A stretch of 64,000 bases of DNA from Ruegeria denitrificans. Its GTDB lineage: Bacteria; Pseudomonadota; Alphaproteobacteria; Rhodobacterales; Rhodobacteraceae. The stretch covers positions 1-64,000 of the forward strand of contig NZ_CYUD01000011.1 in assembly GCF_001458295.1 (NCBI RefSeq). The letters are read 5' to 3'. Below are positions 50,930 through 59,746 of this stretch, piece after piece. The translations under genes were made by a program, and so were the position numbers. The notes beneath the pieces are model-generated. The model did not search any database. It saw only the letters and a list, made by a program, of their open reading frames with translations, and was not told the origin of the DNA. Position 1 is the first letter of the stretch; each line of letters begins with the position of its first letter.

Positions 50930-51337
50930 ATGATCTGGAAGACAAAGACGCACCAATTTACCGCAACTGTGTGTCAGAAAACCGGCAAAACCTGCCCCGC
51001 TCTGGCGCAGATGGCGCGCGCCATCGTACAGGCGATGGATGCCGCCGTTCCTGCGACAACGCCTGATTTTGAATTCGACGGGAACAGTGAGCTGGCCTAT
51101 TGCGCGCAAGGCTGCAGAGCACGGTTTCGCGCGCAGAAAGACCTGATCCGGGTCTTTTGCGGCACCGGCGATGAAACGTCACTCGAGTCGCTGGACGATT
51201 ATGCGGATATGATGTTTGGACCTGACGTGATCATTCGCCCGGCAGGCATACTAACCACTCTGCCCTGCGCGATGCTTGAGGTCACTAAGCTTCAACCCAT
51301 CGCAGTGGCACAGCCACAGCAGCAAGTGGCGCTCTGA
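50930..51337 (+). CDS. B12-riboswitch-controlled Cys-rich protein, unrecognised
   Basis: 135 residues from ATG 50930 (MIWKTKTHQFTATVCQKTGK), with GGAGGG six bases upstream. Six Cys occur: 15, 22, 58, 62, 77 and about 114, in VCQKTGKTC, YCAQGCRARF, VFCGTGDE and LPCAML. The spacing and the FRAQKDLIRVFCGTGDE segment recall thioredoxin-like [2Fe-2S] ferredoxins (the DUF1636 type of putative metal-binding protein linked to cobalamin genes), but I cannot confirm this. The riboswitch implies a job in cobalamin synthesis, cobalt handling or a B12-independent alternative. It stands alone, ending one base before a converging phosphatase gene. Confidence 0.7.
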   Translation: MIWKTKTHQFTATVCQKTGKTCPALAQMARAIVQAMDAAVPATTPDFEFDGNSELAYCAQGCRARFRAQKDLIRVFCGTGDETSLESLDDYADMMFGPDVIIRPAGILTTLPCAMLEVTKLQPIAVAQPQQQVAL

Positions 51338-51338
51338 T

Positions 51339-51833
51339 CTAGCTGCTCGACTGAGGGAAGGTGGCCCAATCCATCTGGCCCTCGGTTTCGACAGCACAGG
51401 GCCGTACCGCACGCAATCGGCTCAACGCCGTCTCTGGTAATTCGCCATTCTCGACCATTAGGCGCAAAACAATCATCCCGGACCGGCCACAGCCGCCCCT
51501 GCAATGCACCAGCACCCGCCCCGCACGAGACAAGATACGCGTGGCCGTTGCGCTGACCTTAATCCACGCGACGTCGGTCGCAGGGGACGGCGCTCCAAAA
51601 TCCGCGACTGGTAAATGCGCCCATTCGATATTGTGCGCGCGCAGGTCATCGCCCAAACCGCCAGCGCCCTCTTGCAGAATTTCAACCCCGGTGGTCATCG
51701 AGATCACAAGATCCGGCTGCCAATCGCGAATGATACCCAAATCGCGCACGTACCCACCACTTCGTCCCGGCAGCGGCGACAGGGCAACAGTGCCGTTTCC
51801 TACGGGCAAAGCGTAAATTGCAAACTGAACCAT
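51339..51833 (-). CDS. Protein-tyrosine/dual-specificity-type phosphatase
   Basis: 164 residues from ATG 51833 (MVQFAIYALPVGNGTVALSP), with AAGGAGG at good spacing; longer in-frame extensions lack it. The P-loop VHCRGGCGRSGM fits CX5R(S/T), and an Asp in LPVADFGAPSP may be the general acid. It resembles small cyclin-dependent-kinase-inhibitor-3-like or dual-specificity phosphatases. The substrate is unknown; the gene is divergent from dnaX. Confidence 0.82.
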   Translation of the reverse strand: MVQFAIYALPVGNGTVALSPLPGRSGGYVRDLGIIRDWQPDLVISMTTGVEILQEGAGGLGDDLRAHNIEWAHLPVADFGAPSPATDVAWIKVSATATRILSRAGRVLVHCRGGCGRSGMIVLRLMVENGELPETALSRLRAVRPCAVETEGQMDWATFPQSSS

Positions 51834-51966
51834 GCCGCGTCCTCCTTGGGCATCGCTTGTAAAACGCGCAATCTGCCCTGCAAACCGAAATTCACTCAAG
51901 CCTGCTGTGGACGCGGGCGGCGGGGGTCTCTACGCTGCATCGGAACCCGAATCCGACAGAGCAGAC

Positions 51967-53727
51967 ATGAACGACACGCCCAGCCCCGCCTATCAGGTTC
52001 TCGCCCGAAAATATCGCCCGGAAACCTTTGCCGACCTTGTGGGTCAGGACGCGATGGTGCGCACGCTGAAAAACGCGTTCGAAGCCGACCGGATCGCGCA
52101 GGCTTTCATCATGACCGGCATCCGCGGCACCGGGAAAACCACCACGGCGCGGATCATCGCCAAGGGCATGAACTGCATCGGTCCGGATGGTGAAGGCAAG
52201 CCAACGACTGAGCCCTGCGGCCAGTGCGAACATTGCGTGGCCATTATGGAAGGCCGCCATGTCGACGTGATGGAGATGGATGCCGCCAGTCGGACCGGCG
52301 TCAACGATATCCGCGAGATCATCGACAGCGTCCGCTATCGTGCCGCCAGCGCGCGCTACAAGATCTACATCATCGACGAGGTCCACATGCTGTCGACCAG
52401 TGCGTTCAACGCGCTGCTCAAGACGCTTGAGGAACCGCCCGAGCATGTGAAGTTCATCTTTGCCACCACCGAGATTCGCAAAGTGCCGGTCACGGTGCTG
52501 TCGCGCTGTCAACGGTTCGACCTGCGTCGGATCGAACCCGAGGACATGATCGGCCTGCTCAACAAGATTGCGTTAGCCGAGAATGCTCAGATCGCCGATG
52601 ACGCGCTGGCGCTGATCACCCGCGCGGCCGAAGGCTCGGCCCGGGACGCGACCTCGCTGCTGGATCAGGCGATCAGCCACGGAGCAGGCGAAACCAGCGC
52701 TGATCAGGTGCGAGCAATGCTGGGCCTGGCTGATCGCGGACGGGTGCTGGATCTGATGGACATGATCCTGCGCGGTGACGCAGCGGGCGCACTGACCGAG
52801 TTGGGCGGGCAATATGCCGAAGGCGCCGACCCATTGGCTGTGCTGCGCGACCTGGCCGAGATCACCCATTGGGTATCCGTTGTTAAAATCACGCCCGATG
52901 CAGCCGACGACCCCACCGTTTCACCGGACGAACGGTCGCGCGGTCAACAGTTGGCCGAGGCGTTGCCGATGCGTGTCCTGACGCGAATGTGGCAGATGCT
53001 GCTAAAGGCACTCGAAGAGGTCTCGGCGGCCCCGAATGCCATGATGGCAGCCGAGATGGCGGTGATCCGCCTGACCCACGTGGCCGACCTGCCCAGCCCG
53101 GAAGAGCTGATCAAACGATTGCAGGACACGCCTCCGGGTCCGCCAATTGGCGGACCCGGAGGCGGAATTCCGGCGCCCTCGCATGCCGCAGTTCAGACGC
53201 AGGCACCAGTGGCCACTTCTTACGCAGCGCCGGCCCATAGCGGAGGCGGTGGACCCAGCGCAGCTTTGGCACAAGACGTACAGGCTGCGCTGGCACGTTA
53301 TCCGACCTTTGACCACGTGGTCGAACTGATCCGTGCAAACCGCGATGGCGTATTGCTGGACGAGGTCAAACGTTCCTTGCGGCTGGTGGCCTACCAGCCC
53401 GGACGCATCGAATTTCAGCCGACCGAGCGTGCCTCAGCGCAGTTGCCACAACGTCTGGGAACTGCGCTACAGCGATGGACCGGCAACCGCTGGGCCGTGA
53501 CAGTCGTTAACGAAGGCGGTGGCGAAACGATCTATGAAAAGGAAAACGCGGTTGAGGAAGCGCTGAAGGCCGAAGCCAGGGAACATCCGCTGGTGCAGGC
53601 CGTTCTGGCCCAGTTCCCCAAGGCGCGGATCAAAAGTATCGAAACGCCAGAACAGCGTGCGGCCAAGATCGAAACCGAAGCCCTGCCCGAAGTCGAAGAC
53701 GAATGGGACCCGTTCGAGGAGGGCTGA
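51967..53727 (+). CDS. dnaX: DNA polymerase III subunits tau/gamma
   Basis: Clamp-loader ATPase, 586 residues from ATG 51967 (MNDTPSPAYQVLARKYRPET). Walker A GIRGTGKTT, zinc-binding Cys in CGQCEHC, the DEVH box (IYIIDEVHMLSTSAFNALLK) and the SRC motif VLSRCQRFDLRR are all in place. The Pro/Gly-rich linker (PPGPPIGGPGGGIPAP, about residues 395-425) leads to the tau domain. No obvious A-rich frameshift site for a separate gamma was noticed. ybaB and recR follow. Confidence 0.96.
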   Translation: MNDTPSPAYQVLARKYRPETFADLVGQDAMVRTLKNAFEADRIAQAFIMTGIRGTGKTTTARIIAKGMNCIGPDGEGKPTTEPCGQCEHCVAIMEGRHVDVMEMDAASRTGVNDIREIIDSVRYRAASARYKIYIIDEVHMLSTSAFNALLKTLEEPPEHVKFIFATTEIRKVPVTVLSRCQRFDLRRIEPEDMIGLLNKIALAENAQIADDALALITRAAEGSARDATSLLDQAISHGAGETSADQVRAMLGLADRGRVLDLMDMILRGDAAGALTELGGQYAEGADPLAVLRDLAEITHWVSVVKITPDAADDPTVSPDERSRGQQLAEALPMRVLTRMWQMLLKALEEVSAAPNAMMAAEMAVIRLTHVADLPSPEELIKRLQDTPPGPPIGGPGGGIPAPSHAAVQTQAPVATSYAAPAHSGGGGPSAALAQDVQAALARYPTFDHVVELIRANRDGVLLDEVKRSLRLVAYQPGRIEFQPTERASAQLPQRLGTALQRWTGNRWAVTVVNEGGGETIYEKENAVEEALKAEAREHPLVQAVLAQFPKARIKSIETPEQRAAKIETEALPEVEDEWDPFEEG

Positions 53728-53929
53728 GCTACATCCGACTACAAACCGAAACACTCCCGCGCCTGCCACGGGGCCATCGGCTGACGCCGACACTCCTGAG
53801 CGGGCTTGGACCCAACGGAAGGAAAGGTCTTGTCAAGGATCTTGATGACGGGCGGAAGGACCCTCGCCACTTGTACCTCGCCTGTACCACCCGTATTTAG
53901 GCGACAAAGTGATACATAGGAGAATACCG

Positions 53930-54274
53930 ATGCTCAAAGGACTCGGCGGTCTGGGCGACATGGCCAAGATGATGAAATCCGCGCAGGACTTGCAGGCCAA
54001 GATGACGGATATGCAAGAAGAGCTGAACAACATGATGGTTGTCGGCGAATCTGGTGCCGGGCTGGTTAAGGCCACCGCTACCGCGAAAGGTGAGCTGAAA
54101 GGTCTGGACATCGACCCGTCGATCTTCAACGGTGACGACAAGGAAGTGGTCGAGGACTTGATCCTGGCCGCCATCAAGGACGCTCAGACCAAAGCGACTG
54201 AACGCGCACAGGCCGAAATGGGAAAGCTGACCGAAAGCATGGGCCTGCCCGCAGACATCAAGCTGCCATTCTGA
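53930..54274 (+). CDS. ybaB: Nucleoid-associated protein YbaB/EbfC
   Basis: 114 residues from ATG 53930 (MLKGLGGLGDMAKMMKSAQD), with AGGAGA seven bases upstream. The QAKMTDMQEELNNMMVVGES helix-strand and the acidic DDKEVVEDLILAAIKDA helix are typical. It binds DNA as a dimer and sits between dnaX and recR as in most bacteria. The 200-base gap from dnaX shows no gene. Confidence 0.95.
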   Translation: MLKGLGGLGDMAKMMKSAQDLQAKMTDMQEELNNMMVVGESGAGLVKATATAKGELKGLDIDPSIFNGDDKEVVEDLILAAIKDAQTKATERAQAEMGKLTESMGLPADIKLPF

Positions 54275-54338
54275 TACACCCTCCTGACGGATCATCGGCC
54301 GGGCGCCCCTGCTCGGCCCATATGCAGGAACGCGCCCG

Positions 54339-54932
54339 GTGAGTTCGAACAGCGATATCGACAACCTAATCGACCTGATGGCCAAGCTGCCCGGCCTCGG
54401 CCCTCGCTCGGCCCGCCGCGCCGTGCTGCACCTGATCCGCAAACGCGCCCTGCTGCTGACGCCCCTATCGGACACCATGCAGCAGGTTGCCGTTACCGCC
54501 CGCGAATGCCTGAACTGCGGCAATGTGGGCACCACCGATATCTGTGACATCTGCGACAACGAGGACCGTGCGACCGGAGAGCTGTGCGTGGTCGAAGACG
54601 TCGCCGACCTGTGGGCAATGGAGCGCGCGGGCGTGTTCAAAGGCCGCTATCACGTTTTGGGCGGCACATTGTCGGCGCTGGACGGGGTCGGGCCGGATGA
54701 ATTGCGCATCCCCCGCCTCAAAGACCGCGTGACAGCCGAAGGGATCACCGAGATCATCCTCGCCCTGAACGCCACCGTCGACGGCCAGACCACCGCCCAT
54801 TACATCGCCGATCAGTTGGAGGGGCACGTCCGCCTGACCTCACTGGCGCAGGGCGTGCCGATTGGTGGAGAGCTGGATTATCTGGACGACGGGACGATTA
54901 CGGCAGCGTTGCGGGCGCGGAAGGAATTGTAA
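54339..54932 (+). CDS. recR: Recombination mediator RecR
   Basis: 197 residues from GTG 54339, with CAGGAA eleven bases upstream. Helix-hairpin-helix [18 protein letters not shown], zinc finger CLNCGN...CDICDN and a Toprim domain ([32 protein letters not shown]) are present. It works with RecO in RecF-pathway loading of RecA. It is the third gene of dnaX-ybaB-recR. Confidence 0.96.
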   Translation: MSSNSDIDNLIDLMAKLPGLGPRSARRAVLHLIRKRALLLTPLSDTMQQVAVTARECLNCGNVGTTDICDICDNEDRATGELCVVEDVADLWAMERAGVFKGRYHVLGGTLSALDGVGPDELRIPRLKDRVTAEGITEIILALNATVDGQTTAHYIADQLEGHVRLTSLAQGVPIGGELDYLDDGTITAALRARKEL

Positions 54933-55003
54933 ACCTTTACTCTTTCATTCCATTCAATTAACCCCGATCCGACTTAAAACCACCGAAAACCAAGGCACTA
55001 TTA

Positions 55004-55741
55004 TTGTACAAACTCGCATTTCACGTATTTCGTATTTATTGGCTGCCGGTATTGTTTGCATCAGCGCTCTTGTTTTTACTGGATATCTGGGGACAAGGAA
55101 GTATTGGTCGATCTCTTGTGCCAACACTAATGGTATATGGCTACTTAGCGTTCGCATTTCATTACACACTGCTCACCGGAGCCACCACTTCGGTGTTCAA
55201 AATTTCGAGCCAAACCCCTTCTCCGAATTGGAGCTTCTGGGTCGCATTTATTCTTCCGATTTTCATCTTGCTTTTGGCGATGGTTAGCACCTTTTTCATT
55301 ATCAAAGCCAAACTGCCAGCTGAGGCGCTTTCTGGAGACGCTGCACTGGGGTTCGCCATGCTCGTTTCACTTCCGTTGTTTGGCCTGTTACTCGCCGCAA
55401 TCGGAACAATGATACCGGCTGCAGCGATCCAGGCTTCAACGGGTGTTCGCCCTGCTTTGAAGCGAGCGCGGAGAAGCTTCTGGTTTATTCTTTGGAGGCT
55501 TATAACTGGCCCCACGGTTTTTACTTTGGTTTTTGTGGGCGTTGCCTTTACGATGACTCAAAATGGCCTTGACTCAACTGTTCCAGAAACGTTCGCAGGG
55601 ATCACATTTTCAAATGCCACGTACCACACGGTGGCTGGGTTTCTAGGAATATTCAACACTGCCCTTACTGCCTCCATCTTTTCTATGGCGTATACGAGGG
55701 TCGAAGAAGGTAGAAAACTGCAGCCATCATCCAGAACCTAA
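55004..55741 (+). CDS. Predicted integral membrane protein, unrecognised
   Basis: 245 residues from a TTG start with AAGG eight bases upstream. Five or six transmembrane helices are visible (e.g. YWLPVLFASALLFLLDIWG, FWVAFILPIFILLLAMVST, ALGFAMLVSLPLFGLLLAA). The ALKRARRSFWFILWRLITG segment between helices is basic. I recognise no family with confidence. Codon and base use are clearly more AT-rich than recR before it and the genes after it, suggesting a separate origin. Confidence 0.6.
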   Translation: MYKLAFHVFRIYWLPVLFASALLFLLDIWGQGSIGRSLVPTLMVYGYLAFAFHYTLLTGATTSVFKISSQTPSPNWSFWVAFILPIFILLLAMVSTFFIIKAKLPAEALSGDAALGFAMLVSLPLFGLLLAAIGTMIPAAAIQASTGVRPALKRARRSFWFILWRLITGPTVFTLVFVGVAFTMTQNGLDSTVPETFAGITFSNATYHTVAGFLGIFNTALTASIFSMAYTRVEEGRKLQPSSRT

Positions 55742-55832
55742 GTTACAGTCTGCGAAAGTGTTTTTTTACAAACTTTGGAAGCTCGGTAAAGCTTGCCGGA
55801 TGAACAAACTGCTATTTTCAGGAAACGACACA

Positions 55833-56321
55833 ATGACCCGCCTTCTCGCCCTCACCTTCGCCGCCTTCACCGCTGCCGCCGCTTGGTCGCAGGAACTGAT
55901 CGACAAGGGCTTTGTTGAGGGCTGGAACATCATGATGGACCCCGCGCTTGGCAATGGGTGCCTGATCCAGACGATCTATCAGGACCTCTCGGTGGTGCGT
56001 ATCGGCTATGACGCGCTCGACAATCGCGGGTATTTCGCCGTCTACAACAAGGCCTGGGGCGATATCGAGCAGGGTAAAAGCTATCCGATCCGGTTCGAGC
56101 TGGACGGCGAGAGCTTTGACGCCAACGCCATTGGCTTCAATCAGCGTGACGTACCAGGCGCGACGGTGTTCTTCACCGACCGCAGTTTCGTCAACGCCAT
56201 CGCGCAGAACAAAACTATGACCGTCTATAACCCGGCCGGTGAGGTGGTGATGGCGATTGATCTCAAAGGCACCGCCAAAGCGCTGGACTATGCCCGCGAT
56301 TGCCAGAACCGGAAACTTTAA
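55833..56321 (+). CDS. Predicted exported protein, unknown function
   Basis: 162 residues from ATG 55833 (MTRLLALTFAAFTAAAAWSQ), with AGGAAA upstream and a signal peptide ending WSQ. The mature part has alternating strands (NIMMDPALGNGCLIQTIYQD, YDALDNRGYFAVYN) and two Cys that could pair. Similar small secreted proteins are common in Rhodobacterales, but no function is known to me. The last four bases overlap the converging RNase T2 gene. Confidence 0.65.
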   Translation: MTRLLALTFAAFTAAAAWSQELIDKGFVEGWNIMMDPALGNGCLIQTIYQDLSVVRIGYDALDNRGYFAVYNKAWGDIEQGKSYPIRFELDGESFDANAIGFNQRDVPGATVFFTDRSFVNAIAQNKTMTVYNPAGEVVMAIDLKGTAKALDYARDCQNRKL

Positions 56322-56947
56322 CGAATCGGATCGAACTGCGCGTTTTTGGCCGTGCAATCGCGGATCACGTCGCGGCCACAAGGCACCGGGTCAAGGGCGC
56401 GGGACAGGCACAGGCGCACCTCTTCGATGTAACCCTGCTTGCAGGTGATGGTGATCATGTCTGGCTGCAACGCAGGGTTCGCTTTCAGGAACGCCTCTTC
56501 TACCACCGACGCAGGCAGTTTGACAGGAGTGTCCAACTGACGGAACACCTCGGGGCGTTGAACGCCATCATAGGACTGCCGTGACAGCGCGAAATAGTCC
56601 GGGGCGCTCAGGCCCGAGCAGGTGCCGTGCTTTTTCCACTGATGCCAAGCCAGCCCCGAACTGCCCTGAATATCCGTCATTTCCCGAGTCATGCGACGCG
56701 TCGGCGGCGCCTCGGACGTACGGCAATATGCAGGCCAGCCCTGATGGAACTGAGGCCACAGCCCGTGCAATATCCAACCGTGATCATGGCGCGTATCGCA
56801 TTGATCTGACCCACGCGCATCACCTTCGCGGGCGCACCAGTTGGGCGACCAGCTCAGCGACAGGACGTAATAGTCGAATTCACCGGCTTTCTCTCCGTCC
56901 GCCAATGCCGCGACCGCGCTAAAAACCCACAAAATCACCCAGCGCAT
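56318..56947 (-). CDS. Ribonuclease T2
   Basis: 209 residues from ATG 56947 (MRWVILWVFSAVAALADGEK) with a signal peptide, so it is periplasmic or secreted. Both catalytic blocks are intact: ILHGLWPQ (CAS I His) and HQWKKHGTCSG (CAS II Lys/His). Several Cys (NWCAREG, QCDTRH, YCRTSE, GTCSG) fit family disulfides. It degrades RNA to 2',3'-cyclic and 3'-nucleotides for nutrient recovery. A longer in-frame ORF reaching 57316 runs through the trcR promoter and is rejected. Confidence 0.93.
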   Translation of the reverse strand: MRWVILWVFSAVAALADGEKAGEFDYYVLSLSWSPNWCAREGDARGSDQCDTRHDHGWILHGLWPQFHQGWPAYCRTSEAPPTRRMTREMTDIQGSSGLAWHQWKKHGTCSGLSAPDYFALSRQSYDGVQRPEVFRQLDTPVKLPASVVEEAFLKANPALQPDMITITCKQGYIEEVRLCLSRALDPVPCGRDVIRDCTAKNAQFDPIR

Positions 56948-57077
56948 TCGCCTCTTCCCTTCTTGCCTTGCCGCGACTATATAGGCCCCAAGTTCCCCGA
57001 CAACGGAAACCTGCCCCAAGAACAAGGGGCCGCCGAATTCCGGCGACGGGACAGATGTATTTATAGGAGACGGGCTG

Positions 57078-57839
57078 ATGGCAAAACCGCTTATGGCCAA
57101 GGCAACAGCCGTATGGCTGGTGGACAACACCACGATCAGCTTCAAGCAGATCGCGGATTTCGTGGGCATGCACGAACTTGAGGTGCAGGGCATCGCCGAT
57201 GGCGATGTGGCCACTGGCGTCAAAGGGTTCGACCCGATCGCCAACAACCAGCTGACCCAGGACGAGATCGACTCGGCGCAGAATAACCCGCTGCACAAGC
57301 TGAAGCTCAAGTTCAACGCTGCTGCCGCTGGCGAGGAAAAGCGCCGTGGTCCGCGTTATACCCCGCTGTCCAAACGGCAGGACCGTCCGAACTCGATCCT
57401 GTGGCTGGTCAAGTTCCACCCAGAACTCAGCGACGGTCAGATTGCCAAGCTGGTGGGTACAACCAAACCGACCATCCAGTCGATCCGCGAGCGCACCCAC
57501 TGGAACATCTCCAACATGCAGCCGATCGACCCGGTTGCGTTGGGCCTGTGCAAACAGTCCGAGCTGGACGCGATTGTTCAGAAAGCCGCAGCCAAGAAAG
57601 CCGCCGAAGGTGGCGTCATGAGCGATGACGAACGTCGCAAGCTGGTCTCGACCGAGCAATCGTTGGAAATGGACGCCGCGCCGAAAATCCCGACCGCCAT
57701 CGAGGGTCTGGAAACCTTCTCACTGTCCGACGACCCAGTGGAAGAGAAAGACGAAGAGCCGATCCTCGACGCCGACAGCTTCTTCAACCTGCCCAAAGGC
57801 GGGGCTGAGGACGAAGACGAAGACGATCTACGCCCCTAA
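57078..57839 (+). CDS. trcR: DUF1013 / TrcR-type cell-cycle transcriptional regulator
   Basis: 253 residues beginning MAKPLMAKATAVWLVDNTTI, with GGAGAC seven bases upstream. Two helix-turn-helix-like segments can be seen: SFKQIADFVGMHELEVQGIA and LSDGQIAKLVGTTKPTIQSI, the latter in the characteristic RPNSILWLVKFHPELSDGQI block. An acidic C-terminal tail (EDEDEDDLRP) follows. The family is alphaproteobacteria-specific and has been named TrcR for its cell-cycle role; the symbol rests on my memory of that naming. A terminator follows. Confidence 0.82.
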   Translation: MAKPLMAKATAVWLVDNTTISFKQIADFVGMHELEVQGIADGDVATGVKGFDPIANNQLTQDEIDSAQNNPLHKLKLKFNAAAAGEEKRRGPRYTPLSKRQDRPNSILWLVKFHPELSDGQIAKLVGTTKPTIQSIRERTHWNISNMQPIDPVALGLCKQSELDAIVQKAAAKKAAEGGVMSDDERRKLVSTEQSLEMDAAPKIPTAIEGLETFSLSDDPVEEKDEEPILDADSFFNLPKGGAEDEDEDDLRP

Positions 57840-57849
57840 GGCACAGATG

Positions 57850-57879
57850 GCCTCGGTTTTGACGAGCCGGGGCTTTTTT
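57850..57879 (+). terminator. Rho-independent terminator after trcR
   Basis: GCCTCGG (57850-57856) and CCGGGGC (57867-57873) pair with one G-U, followed by six T. It starts eleven bases after the trcR stop; the next small gene begins only 15 bases further on and so probably depends on readthrough or its own promoter. Confidence 0.75.
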
Positions 57880-57893
57880 CCCGCAGGGAATTC

Positions 57894-58286
57894 ATGCTCA
57901 CTATCCTGTCCAAAATCTTTGGCCCGCATCGTGCCGTCTCAATCTATGGCTTTCTGAAGACATGGGGTTTGCTGGTTGTGGCAATCGTCGGCATCATCAC
58001 GATTGCCGCGACGCTACTGGTGGTCAATGACGACGGCACCCACGAACATGACTCGTACCTGACCGTCTCGGTTCTGTCAGCAACTCCGGTGAATGGGGAT
58101 CTGAAATACGGCGTCATTGCCTCAGTTCAGCTACCCGATGGCTCAGCCACATCGATTAACGAACCCAAAGAGCATATCGCTCGGACTGTTGGCGCCACAG
58201 CCTGCGTAGAAAAACGCATCTATGTAATCAGCGGAGAGGCACGGTATCGCTTCAAACAGCCGAGCCTCTGCGAGGCCAACCAATAA
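57894..58286 (+). CDS. Small single-span membrane protein, unknown function
   Basis: 130 residues with one N-terminal transmembrane helix (LKTWGLLVVAIVGIITIAAT, about residues 21-41) and a periplasmic domain of roughly 85 residues with two Cys (ATACVEKRIY, QPSLCEAN). The beta-rich DLKYGVIASVQLPDGSATSI suggests a short folded domain. No family recognised. It ends 3 bases before a bidirectional terminator shared with the permease gene. Confidence 0.6.
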   Translation: MLTILSKIFGPHRAVSIYGFLKTWGLLVVAIVGIITIAATLLVVNDDGTHEHDSYLTVSVLSATPVNGDLKYGVIASVQLPDGSATSINEPKEHIARTVGATACVEKRIYVISGEARYRFKQPSLCEANQ

Positions 58287-58288
58287 GC

Positions 58289-58322
58289 AAAACCGCCCGG
58301 AGGTATCTCCGGGCGGTTTTTC
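58289..58322 (+). terminator. Bidirectional terminator between the small membrane protein and the permease
   Basis: AAACCGCCCGGAG and CTCCGGGCGGTTT form a perfect 13-bp stem with a GTAT loop, with A-rich and T-rich flanks on either side. It serves both converging transcripts. Confidence 0.92.
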
Positions 58323-58324
58323 CT

Positions 58325-59353
58325 TCAGATCATCTGAAACAGGATACCGGCAATGATTGCTCCGGTAATCCCAAGCCCCAGATAGGTGGCGAAGACCCGC
58401 GGTTTGACCAGCGACCACACGGCAGCCATCGCCGGGATCGAGCTGACCGCACCCGCGATCATGAACGACATGGCGGCACCTGCGCTCATCCCCTGTTCCG
58501 TCAGCCCTGCCAACAGTGGCGGCGCGACGTAGGAGTTCAGATAGGCCGGCATCCCGACCAGCGCCGCGATCACGATGGGTAGGATGCCTTCGCCGCCAAC
58601 CACACGGGCGATCAGATCGGCGGGGACATAACTGACCAACAGCGCCTCAAGCACATAGGCCAGTGCCAGCCATTTCAGCAGGAACAGCGCGTTGTGAACG
58701 AATTCCGACCGGAACCGTTGACGACGTTCAGCTTCCTGCCAAAACCGCCAAACCGGTTTGTCGTCCTGCTTAGAACCGCAGCTGCCGCATCCGGCCGGTT
58801 TGTAGTCGCGCAGCGGTTGGGCAAAAGCGCCCGAGCGCATCAGACCACGCACAACGAAGCCTCCGAACAGACCCAGCGCCACCGCCGCAACCGCCTTTCC
58901 AATAGCAAACGGCCACCCCAATGCGCCTGCGGTGATCAACAAGGTCGGCGGGTCGATCAACGGAGAGCTGAGCCAGAATGCCATCACGGCAGACAATGGC
59001 GCACCTAGCGACAGCAATCCAGCGATGAAGGGGATGACCTCGCACGAACAGAATGGAGCCAATCCACCAAACACCGCAGCAAGGAAGATCATCCGCGTCT
59101 CGCGCCCTTCAAAGGCGCGGGCCACCATGACCTCGGCTCCGGTTGCCTTGAGGTAGGACAGCAATAGCACGGCAAACAGAATGTACTGACCGGTGTGGAG
59201 CAGCGCCTTGCCAGCAAAAATCACGACCTCACTCCAGTTGCCGGGATCCAGCACGGCCACGGCGGCAAGGATCGCCACGATCAGTGCCCATGGGGTTTTG
59301 ATCAGGTCAACCGCCTTAACTGACACTTTGGGATTTTGCGTAAGTTCAGCCAT
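58325..59353 (-). CDS. Permease of the PF03773 (UPF0718/DUF318) type
   Basis: 342 residues from ATG 59353 (MAELTQNPKVSVKAVDLIKT). Eight or so helices, with the family signature APFCSCEVIPFIAGLLSLGA and a Cys-rich cytoplasmic loop (GCGSCGSKQDDKP) that could bind metal. Relatives coupled to ArsR regulators export metals or metalloids; the substrate here is unproven. It overlaps the arsR-like gene by eight bases and shares its promoter. Confidence 0.88.
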   Translation of the reverse strand: MAELTQNPKVSVKAVDLIKTPWALIVAILAAVAVLDPGNWSEVVIFAGKALLHTGQYILFAVLLLSYLKATGAEVMVARAFEGRETRMIFLAAVFGGLAPFCSCEVIPFIAGLLSLGAPLSAVMAFWLSSPLIDPPTLLITAGALGWPFAIGKAVAAVALGLFGGFVVRGLMRSGAFAQPLRDYKPAGCGSCGSKQDDKPVWRFWQEAERRQRFRSEFVHNALFLLKWLALAYVLEALLVSYVPADLIARVVGGEGILPIVIAALVGMPAYLNSYVAPPLLAGLTEQGMSAGAAMSFMIAGAVSSIPAMAAVWSLVKPRVFATYLGLGITGAIIAGILFQMI

Positions 59354-59654
59354 CGTTCGCGGCCTTTCCCACTTCGTCAGCGCAGCATTCGGCAAGAATG
59401 AATTGCGCCAGGTTTCTCAATTCGTCATAGCAGGCACGGTTGATCGTGCTGCGGCCGACTTTCTCTTGTTCAACCACTCCACCCGCGGCCAGAAACCGAA
59501 GGTGATGGGCCAGCGTTGACGGGGCGATTCCCGTCCGTTCCTGAATTTCACCAACCGTCAGCCCCGCCTGCCCGGCGCGGACTAAAGTTCTCAGAACCTT
59601 CAGCCGGGCCTCGGACCCCATGGCCGAAAATCCTGCTGCAGCAGTTTCCCACAT
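59346..59654 (-). CDS. ArsR-family transcriptional repressor
   Basis: 102 residues with the ArsR winged helix: SEARLKVLRTLVRAGQAGLT, then IAPSTLAHHLRFLAAGGVVE as the recognition helix and VGRSTINRACYDEL wing. A C-terminal Cys pair (ILAECCADE) plus Cys in RACYDE could form a metal sensor site. It is translationally coupled to the permease (eight-base overlap). A palindromic operator lies 17 bases before its start, as expected for autorepression. Confidence 0.9.
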   Translation of the reverse strand: MWETAAAGFSAMGSEARLKVLRTLVRAGQAGLTVGEIQERTGIAPSTLAHHLRFLAAGGVVEQEKVGRSTINRACYDELRNLAQFILAECCADEVGKAANDG

Positions 59655-59670
59655 ATTCGATTCTCCATTA

Positions 59671-59686
59671 AACTAGATTTCTAGTT
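59671..59686 (-). promoter_or_regulatory. Probable ArsR-type operator
   Basis: AACTAGA-TT-TCTAGTT, perfect 7-bp arms, 17 bases before the arsR-like ATG. Its size and place match the inverted repeats bound by ArsR/SmtB repressors. Confidence 0.7.
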
Positions 59687-59746
59687 ATTTAGATTAATCG
59701 AACCACCCGGTCAACCATGGCGACGCAGAATTCTTTGAAAAAGCCA

